The position numbers and the translations under genes are program-made. The notes beneath the pieces are model-generated. The model did no database searches. It had not been told where the DNA came from and worked only from the letters and a program-made list of their open reading frames with translations. This document shows positions 55,115-64,000 of a stretch of 64,000 nt of DNA, one piece after another (the first letter of the stretch is position 1; the number at the start of each line of letters is the position of its first letter). This stretch comes from an uncultured Verrucomicrobiota bacterium (lineage in GTDB: Bacteria > Verrucomicrobiota > Verrucomicrobiia > Opitutales > Opitutaceae). The DNA lies in contig CAIRBK010000024.1 of NCBI GenBank assembly GCA_903876795.1, positions 117,162 through 181,161 of the forward strand. Reading direction: 5' to 3'.

Positions 55115-56494
55115 TCAGATCGCGTGGATTGCGCTCTTGCTGACGGCCAGGGCGGCCTCCTTGACGGCCTCGGACATGGTCGGGTGGGCGTGGATCGTGC
55201 GGGCGAGGTCTTCGGCGCTGCCTCCGTATTCCATGTGAGTCACGATTTCGCTGATGAGCTCGCCGGCGTTGCGGCCGAGGATTTGGGCGCCGAGGATTTT
55301 GTCGGTCTTGGCGTCGGCGATGATTTTGACATAGCCGTCGCCGGCGTCGTTGGCCAAGGCGCGGGCGTTGGCGGCGAAGTTGAATTTGCCGACGTTGACC
55401 GCGAGGCCCTTGGCCTTGGCGGCGTCTTCGCCAATACCGACCGAGGCAACCTCGGGCTCGGTGTAGATGATCGCGGGCATGAGGTCCCAGTTGATGTGCC
55501 CGTGTTTGCCGGCGATCCATTCGGCGACGGCGACGCCGTCCTCCTCGGCCTTGTGCGCGAGCATGGGGCCGTCGATCACGTCGCCGATGGCCCAAACGCC
55601 GGCGGCGGTGGTCTTGAGGTGGGCGTCCACCTTGATGCGCTTTTTGTCGGTCAACTCGACGCCGGCGGCGGCGAGGTTGAGATTGTCGGCGTAGGGACGG
55701 CGACCGACGGCGACGAGCACCTTGTCGGCGGGGAATTCGAGGACCTTGCCGTCACGTTCGGCGGTGAGGATGCCCTTGGCGAAGCCGGTGACCTTGGCGC
55801 CGCACTCGATTTTGAGGCCCTGTTTTTGGAGGATGCGGGTGAAGTTGCGGACGATGTCGTCGTCGTTGGCGGCTGCGATCTTGGGGAGAAATTCGACGAT
55901 GGTGACCTCGGCGCCGAGGCGGGCCCAGACGGAGCCAAGTTCGAGGCCGATGGCTCCGCCACCAACGACCACGAGTTTCTTCGGGACCTCGGTGAGCGTG
56001 AGCGCCTCGGTGCTGGAGATGACGGTCTCGCCGTCGAACTTCATGAATGGCAGTTCGACGGGGGCCGAGCCGGTGGCGATGACGATGTTTTTGGCGGTGA
56101 GGGACTGGTCGCCGACTTTGATCGTCGAGGCGTTTTCGAAGGAGGCTTCGCCGGTGAAGACGGTGACCTTGCGGGCCTTGGCGAGGAGGGCTACGCCGCC
56201 GGTCATCTTGGCGACGATGCCGTCCTTTTTCTTGAGCATCGCGGGGATGTCGATGGAGACGCCGTCGATTTTGATGCCGTGTTCGGCGGCGTGTTTTTGC
56301 GCGAAGACGAAGTGTTCGGAGGAGGCGAGGAGGGCCTTGCTGGGGATGCAGCCGACGTTGAGGCAGGTGCCGCCGAGCGCGGGGCGTTTGTCGATGAGGG
56401 CGACCTTGAGGCCGAGCTGGGCGGCGCGGAAGGCGCACACATAGCCGCCGGGGCCGGCGCCGATGACGATGAGGTCGAAGGATTGAGAGGACAT
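55115..56494 (-). CDS. lpdA: Dihydrolipoyl dehydrogenase
   Basis: FDLIVIGAGPGGYVCAFRAAQLGLKVALIDKRPALGGTCLNVGCIPSKALL. Confidence 0.96.
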   Translation of the reverse strand: MSSQSFDLIVIGAGPGGYVCAFRAAQLGLKVALIDKRPALGGTCLNVGCIPSKALLASSEHFVFAQKHAAEHGIKIDGVSIDIPAMLKKKDGIVAKMTGGVALLAKARKVTVFTGEASFENASTIKVGDQSLTAKNIVIATGSAPVELPFMKFDGETVISSTEALTLTEVPKKLVVVGGGAIGLELGSVWARLGAEVTIVEFLPKIAAANDDDIVRNFTRILQKQGLKIECGAKVTGFAKGILTAERDGKVLEFPADKVLVAVGRRPYADNLNLAAAGVELTDKKRIKVDAHLKTTAAGVWAIGDVIDGPMLAHKAEEDGVAVAEWIAGKHGHINWDLMPAIIYTEPEVASVGIGEDAAKAKGLAVNVGKFNFAANARALANDAGDGYVKIIADAKTDKILGAQILGRNAGELISEIVTHMEYGGSAEDLARTIHAHPTMSEAVKEAALAVSKSAIHAI

Positions 56495-56610
56495 GGGAAA
56501 CGGATCTGACTATTCCACAGAGGGCAGGATAGATGGCACAGAGGTCACGGAGGAAGGATTGGCAGCACAGTGCTCCCCGTGTCTGCTCTTGTGCCCTCCG
56601 GGTAACTTTT

Positions 56611-57828
56611 TTAAACGCTGAGCAACAGGCGGGTGGGGTCTTCGATGGCCTGTTTTACCTTCACGAGGAAGGTGACGGCTTCTTTGCCGTCCACCAGGCG
56701 GTGGTCGTAACTGAGCGCGAGATACATCATCGGGCGGATGACGACCTGGCCGTTGACCGCCATCGGGCGCTCGTTGATCGCGTGCAAGCCGAGGATGGCG
56801 CTCTGGGGGGCGTTGATGATCGGGGTGGAGAGCATCGAGCCGAAGATGCCGCCGTTGGTGATGGTGAAGCAGCCGCCCTCGAAGTCGGGGAGGGTGAGCT
56901 TGCCGTCGCGGGCCTTCTTGGCGACCTCGGCGATGGCCTTCTCGATGCCGGCCATGTCGAGCTTGTCGCAGTCGCGCACCACGGGAACGACCAGGCCCTT
57001 CTCGGTGGAGACGGCCATGCTGACATCGTAGTAGTGGTTTTGCACGATCTCGTCGCCGTCGATCTGCGCGTTGACGCCGGGGACCTCCTTGAGGGCGTGG
57101 ACGACGGCCTTGGTGAAGAAACTCATGAAGCCGAGCTTCACGCCGTTCTTCTTGACGAAGTCGTCCTGGTATTTGGCGCGGAGAGCCATGACGGCGGACA
57201 TGTCCACCTCGTTGAACGTGGTGAGCATGGCGGCCTCGTGCTGGGCCGAGACTAGGCGCTTGGCGATGGTCTGGCGCAGCTTGGTCATCTTGACGCGGGT
57301 GCGCTTGCCGGCGGGGGAGGGGGAGATGACCGGGGCGGTGGACGGGAGCGCGGCGGCGGGCGCGGTGGCGACTGCGGCGGAAACGGAGGTGGCGGCGGGG
57401 GCGGAGGCCGCCGCGAGCACGTCGCCCTTGGTGACGCGCCCGGCCTTGCCGGTGCCCTCGATCTTGGAAACATCGACACCGGTCTCGGCGGCGACGCGAC
57501 GCACGGCGGGGGATTGGGCGGTCTCGGCGGGTTTGGCGGCGACGGCGGGCGCGGGAGCTGTCGGAGCGGAGCCGGCGGCGGGGGCGGAGGCTTCGGAGTC
57601 GATCACGGCGACGATCTCGCCGATTTTGACCTCGGTGCCGGGCTGGACCTTGAAGGTGATTTTGCCGGCGGAATCGGCCAGGCCCTCGGAGGTGATCTTG
57701 TCGGTTTCGAGTTCGAAGAGGGGCTGGTCTTTTTTGACGATGGAGCCGTCGGCGACGTGCCACTTGGCGAGCACGCCGGAGCTGATGGATTCGCCGAGGG
57801 GCGGGATTTTGACTTCGATGAGAGGCAT
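56611..57828 (-). CDS. sucB: 2-oxoglutarate dehydrogenase E2 (dihydrolipoyllysine succinyltransferase)
   Basis: Lipoyl domain [11 protein letters not shown]; catalytic [19 protein letters not shown]; adjacent to sucA. Confidence 0.95.
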   Translation of the reverse strand: MPLIEVKIPPLGESISSGVLAKWHVADGSIVKKDQPLFELETDKITSEGLADSAGKITFKVQPGTEVKIGEIVAVIDSEASAPAAGSAPTAPAPAVAAKPAETAQSPAVRRVAAETGVDVSKIEGTGKAGRVTKGDVLAAASAPAATSVSAAVATAPAAALPSTAPVISPSPAGKRTRVKMTKLRQTIAKRLVSAQHEAAMLTTFNEVDMSAVMALRAKYQDDFVKKNGVKLGFMSFFTKAVVHALKEVPGVNAQIDGDEIVQNHYYDVSMAVSTEKGLVVPVVRDCDKLDMAGIEKAIAEVAKKARDGKLTLPDFEGGCFTITNGGIFGSMLSTPIINAPQSAILGLHAINERPMAVNGQVVIRPMMYLALSYDHRLVDGKEAVTFLVKVKQAIEDPTRLLLSV

Positions 57829-57885
57829 GGAGGGAGAGGTGGATGGCCGGCGCCCGACGGGCACGGGATGAGGTTGAGTGACGGG

Positions 57886-60630
<2,745 letters not shown>

Positions 60631-60822
60631 GGACGATGGACGACGGGGTTGACCGGAAGGCTAATACTGGCGCTGGCGGGTTTGATAACGTGCGTTTATA
60701 AAGAAAATCACTTAAGAGCGTGCGTGATGTGGGTCTTTAACTCAAGTGTCATCCCTAGGTTCGCCGACCGCAGGGCTGACTTGTAATTTTTCTAACTGCC
60801 GGGAATGTCGGCTTAATTAGTT

Positions 60823-61092
60823 TTGATGATTCACATGGAAACACAGATCAAAGCCTCCCTTATCGCGCTCTTAGAAGCGATTAAGGCCTCTAATGGAAAG
60901 ATCATCAGCGAGGAGATGGATCGCCTGGATGATTTGCTGAACCGGGGAAGAGCCACACTGCATCCTCAACTTGTTCATTTCCTTGAGCGTAGAAGCTACG
61001 CCAAGGCGGTGATGTTTTTGGGCGGGCAGACCGATATTCCGGTGGGTGTCTGCGGTGGCCGGGCTGGTCGCGCCGGAGGCGACGATCTTTGA
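60823..61092 (+). CDS. Small hypothetical protein
   Basis: METQIKASLIALLEAIKASNGKIISEEMDRLDDLLNRGRATLHPQLVHFLERRSYAKAVMFLGG; helical; upstream of eIF1-like gene. Confidence 0.6.
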   Translation: MMIHMETQIKASLIALLEAIKASNGKIISEEMDRLDDLLNRGRATLHPQLVHFLERRSYAKAVMFLGGQTDIPVGVCGGRAGRAGGDDL

Positions 61093-61133
61093 ATCTAATA
61101 TAAACCGCCGTGACGGGGCGATCGATTTATACC

Positions 61134-61517
61134 ATGAGCAAAGATAAAATCCCGACCAATGGGGGCCGTGATCTGGGGCAGAATCCTTTTGGCGCGCTGG
61201 GGGGCTTGAGCCTTCCGAACGGCCCGAAGGTGGACGCGGTGCCATCCCCGGCGAAGGAACCGCCGGTGAAGAATCGGGGGCGTGTGGATGTGTTGCGCAC
61301 GACGGCGGGGCGCGGCGGAAAGACGGTCACTGTGGCCAAGAATTTCGTCGGTATCGGTGTGCCGGAGAAGGAGGCGTTATGCAAAAAGATGCGTTCGGCG
61401 GCCGGTTGCGGCGGGACGGTCAAGGACGGCGCCATCGAGATTCAAGGCGACCAGCGGGAGGTGGTGGCGCGGGTGCTCTCCGAGGCGGGTTTCCGGCCGG
61501 TGATGGCGGGCGGATGA
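61134..61517 (+). CDS. SUI1/eIF1-like translation factor (YciH family)
   Basis: VDVLRTTAGRGGKTVTVAKNFVGIGVPEKEALCKKMRSAAGCGGTVKDGAIEIQGDQREVVARVLSEAGFRP. Confidence 0.93.
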   Translation: MSKDKIPTNGGRDLGQNPFGALGGLSLPNGPKVDAVPSPAKEPPVKNRGRVDVLRTTAGRGGKTVTVAKNFVGIGVPEKEALCKKMRSAAGCGGTVKDGAIEIQGDQREVVARVLSEAGFRPVMAGG

Positions 61518-61624
61518 GGTGGAACGCCGGCGGTGAGGACTGAAAAGCAGGAGCCTGCTTGCGGGCGATCGGGAACGATGAACGCGGGCGGGAGCGGGTT
61601 ATCGCGAGCCAGCTCGCTCCTGCC

Positions 61625-62503
61625 TCAAGCAGCGAGACCGGCCGCCAGGGCCAGGGCGCTCTTGGCGCGGTTGAGGATGTAGAGGTGGTAGCCGGGTGCG
61701 CCGCGGGCGAGCAGGTCGCGGATCTGGGTGAGCGCCCAGTCGATGCCGATGATCTCGACCACGTCGGGGTTGACCTCCGCGACTTCGAGGCGGCGGGCGA
61801 GCGGTGCCGGAAGCACGGAGCCGGAGAGCGTGGCGATGCGCTGGATTTGTTTCACCGAGAGCACCGGCATCAGACCCGGAACGATGGGCACGGTGATGCC
61901 GGCGGCGCGGCATTTATCCACGAAACGGTGGTAGATGGTGTTGTCGAAAAACAGCTGCGTGGTCACGAACCCGGCTCCGGCGTCCACCTTGCGCTTGAGG
62001 TTGTCGAGATCGGCGTCGAGGGATGCCGCCTCGGGGTGCTTTTCCGGGTAGCCGCCGACTCCGAGGCAGAAATCGGGATGGCGGGCCTTGAGCAACGCCA
62101 CCAGTTCGCTCGCGTAACGCAGTCCGTCGGGCGCGGGGGTGAACGTCGTCACGCCCTTGGGCGGGTCGCCGCGCAGCGTCATGATGTTGCGAAAACCGCC
62201 TTCGTGAATCTGGTCGGCCAGCGCGGCGAGCTCGGCACGGCTGTGACCCACGCAGGTGAGGTGCGGCATCACGGTGAAACCCAATTCATCCTTGAGCAGC
62301 CTGCTGACCTGCGCGGTGCGCTCGCGGGTGGTGCCGCCGGCGCCATAGGTGACCGAAACAAAGTCCCACGGAATCGCCTTCAACGCGGTGGCCGTCTGCC
62401 GCAGTGCCTCCACGCCCGCTTCGTCCTTGGGCGGAAAAAACTCCAGAGAACGCAGGGGACGATTTTCGGCGAACAGGGCGGAAATGGGGCGATCAGTATT
62501 CAT
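61625..62503 (-). CDS. metF: 5,10-methylenetetrahydrofolate reductase
   Basis: SLEFFPPKDEAG..DFVSVTYGAGGTTRERT..NIMTLRGDPPKG..GFVTTQLFFDN. Confidence 0.95.
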   Translation of the reverse strand: MNTDRPISALFAENRPLRSLEFFPPKDEAGVEALRQTATALKAIPWDFVSVTYGAGGTTRERTAQVSRLLKDELGFTVMPHLTCVGHSRAELAALADQIHEGGFRNIMTLRGDPPKGVTTFTPAPDGLRYASELVALLKARHPDFCLGVGGYPEKHPEAASLDADLDNLKRKVDAGAGFVTTQLFFDNTIYHRFVDKCRAAGITVPIVPGLMPVLSVKQIQRIATLSGSVLPAPLARRLEVAEVNPDVVEIIGIDWALTQIRDLLARGAPGYHLYILNRAKSALALAAGLAA

Positions 62504-62663
62504 AACGCATCAACGTATGCGTATTCGTAGATATGTTTGCAAGATGTAAGTTTGACCGTGGTTACGGCTTAGGCCTAGCGGGGTATCGCGTCGATGATGA
62601 CCAAATAATTGCGTTCCCCGGGATGAGGCGTTGAGGAAACGGTGTTGTTTTTGGTGGCGGCAC

Positions 62664-63359
62664 TCAACGGGTGGCGAGGTAGCGTTTGGCGAGTTCGTCC
62701 GGGCTCATGGATGCGGCGTGGAAGCGATCGGTGAGGAGGCCGTCGCGGAGGATGCCGATCTCGTCGCAGTCGAGGGAAAGGTGCCAGAGATCGTGGGTGG
62801 TGAGGAGGATGGAGGCGCCGGCGGCGGCGAGAGTGCGGAGGAGGCGGGCGAGGTCTTGGACGGCGGCGGGGTCGAGGCCGGTGGTGGGTTCGTCGAGGAG
62901 GAAGACGCGGGCGTTTTTGGCGAGGGCGAGGGCAAGGGCGACGCGTTGGCGCATGCCTTTGGAGTAGGTGTGGATGCGGCGGGCGCGGGCCTCGGGGGCG
63001 AGGCCGACGCGGTCGAGGAGGGAGTCGGTCTGGGCGGAGGTGAGTTGGCGGCCGCCGAGGGCGGAGAAGTAGGCGAGGTTTTCGGCGCCGGACAGTTCCG
63101 GGTAGAGGGCGACGTTTTCGGGGAGGTAGGCGGTGAGGTCGCGGGTGCGGGAGGTGTGGGCGGCGGGGTCTTGGTCGTGGACGCGGACGGTGCCGGTGTC
63201 GGGGCGGAGGAAGCCGAGGATGAGGTTTAGGGTGGTGGTTTTGCCGGCTCCGTTGGGTCCGAGCAGGCCGAAGATGCGGCCGGGGGGGACATCGAGTTGG
63301 AGACCGCGGAGGATGGGGCGTTGGCCGCGTTGGAGGTGGACGTTGTGGAGGGAGATCAT
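62664..63359 (-). CDS. ABC transporter ATP-binding protein
   Basis: GLLGPNGAGKTTTLNLILGFL; YSKGMRQRVALALALAKNARVFLLDEPTTGLDPAAV. Confidence 0.93.
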   Translation of the reverse strand: MISLHNVHLQRGQRPILRGLQLDVPPGRIFGLLGPNGAGKTTTLNLILGFLRPDTGTVRVHDQDPAAHTSRTRDLTAYLPENVALYPELSGAENLAYFSALGGRQLTSAQTDSLLDRVGLAPEARARRIHTYSKGMRQRVALALALAKNARVFLLDEPTTGLDPAAVQDLARLLRTLAAAGASILLTTHDLWHLSLDCDEIGILRDGLLTDRFHAASMSPDELAKRYLATR

Positions 63360-64000
63360 GCGAAGAGGGGGAGGCGTTTGGCGGCGATCCAGGCGAGCAG
63401 GGCGAGGAGGGCGGCGAGGAGGAGTGGCGGGGCGGCTGAAGTGGCGGGCGGCGGGGCGGGCGGGGTGGCGTCGAAGCGGGGAAAGCCGGCGTAGTCGGCG
63501 GGTTGGAGGGTGGCCTCCTCGGGGCCGAAAAGGAGCGGGTAGAAAAAGTGGCGGAGTTGCGCGTGAAAGGCGCGGACGCGGTCCAGGTAGTCGAGGTGGG
63601 CGTCGAGGTCGGTGCCGGCTCGGGAGGCGAGGAGGATTTGGGCGTAGGCGGGCGGGATCAGCCAGGAGACCCGCCGGAGGGTCGTGTGGCGGGCGCGGAG
63701 TTGTTCGCGGTAGCGGCGGGATTCGGGGGCGACGGATTCATCGCCGACCTGGTGCATGGCGTAATACCAGCGCCAGGCGAAGCGACCGGTGACGGGCGGG
63801 GCGTCGTTCCACTCGGGGTGGGTGGCGTGGAAGCGGGAGAAGGTGGCCTCCTTGGGCCGATCCCAGCCGGAGTGGATTTCCTGGCGTTGGGCGACGGTGA
63901 GTTGGAGACCTTCGGGCGCGGGGTAGGCGGTGGCGATGGCGAGGTTTAGCAAGGCGGGGGCGAGGATGACCAAGGTGACCCAGGAGGCCAGGGCGACGGA
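63356..64000 (-). CDS. ABC-2/DUF3526-like permease, C-terminal part (5' end outside window)
   Basis: Frame open through the window edge; QEIHSGWDRPKEATFSRFHATHPEW..YYAMHQVGDESVAPESRRYREQL..SWLIPPAYAQILL; partner of upstream-coupled ATPase. Confidence 0.75.
   Translation of the reverse strand, partial: SVALASWVTLVILAPALLNLAIATAYPAPEGLQLTVAQRQEIHSGWDRPKEATFSRFHATHPEWNDAPPVTGRFAWRWYYAMHQVGDESVAPESRRYREQLRARHTTLRRVSWLIPPAYAQILLASRAGTDLDAHLDYLDRVRAFHAQLRHFFYPLLFGPEEATLQPADYAGFPRFDATPPAPPPATSAAPPLLLAALLALLAWIAAKRLPLFA

Overview
High-GC bacterial chromosomal window. Gene content (Kdp, HprK, RecF, divergent LptC/LptA, RND/TolC, eIF1-like protein) is compatible with Verrucomicrobiota/Opitutaceae, but that is my inference. 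Most of the window is ordinary core genome: ydbH-ynbE-ydbL, folA, kdpFABC-kdpDE, a cysteine desulfurase, recF, ruvC, hemH, a MarR/RND/TolC efflux locus, mreBCD-PBP2, tatA, rpoD-dnaG, nuoA, rpmG, mrp, a TolB-like protein, sod, hprK-lptBAC-kdsC, sucAB-lpd, an eIF1-like gene, metF and an ABC transporter. The most unusual signals are: (i) a REP-associated tyrosine transposase (RAYT) sitting between kdpD and kdpE, with REP palindromes spread across the kdp operon, including a REP pair translated in frame inside KdpB; (ii) a three-part EIIA(PtsN-like)/middle-domain/DisA_N(DAC) protein at 46059-47417, a likely PTS-responsive c-di-AMP synthase directly downstream of a solitary nuoA and about 4 kb from hprK; (iii) a second, unrelated perfect palindrome translated in frame inside the cysteine desulfurase; (iv) a 31-bp two-arm palindrome just upstream of marR; (v) three small ORFs missing from the ORF track (ynbE, kdpF and an unexplained 34-codon ORF upstream of kdpF). 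No CRISPR array, rRNA, tRNA, prophage or recognisable defence island was seen.
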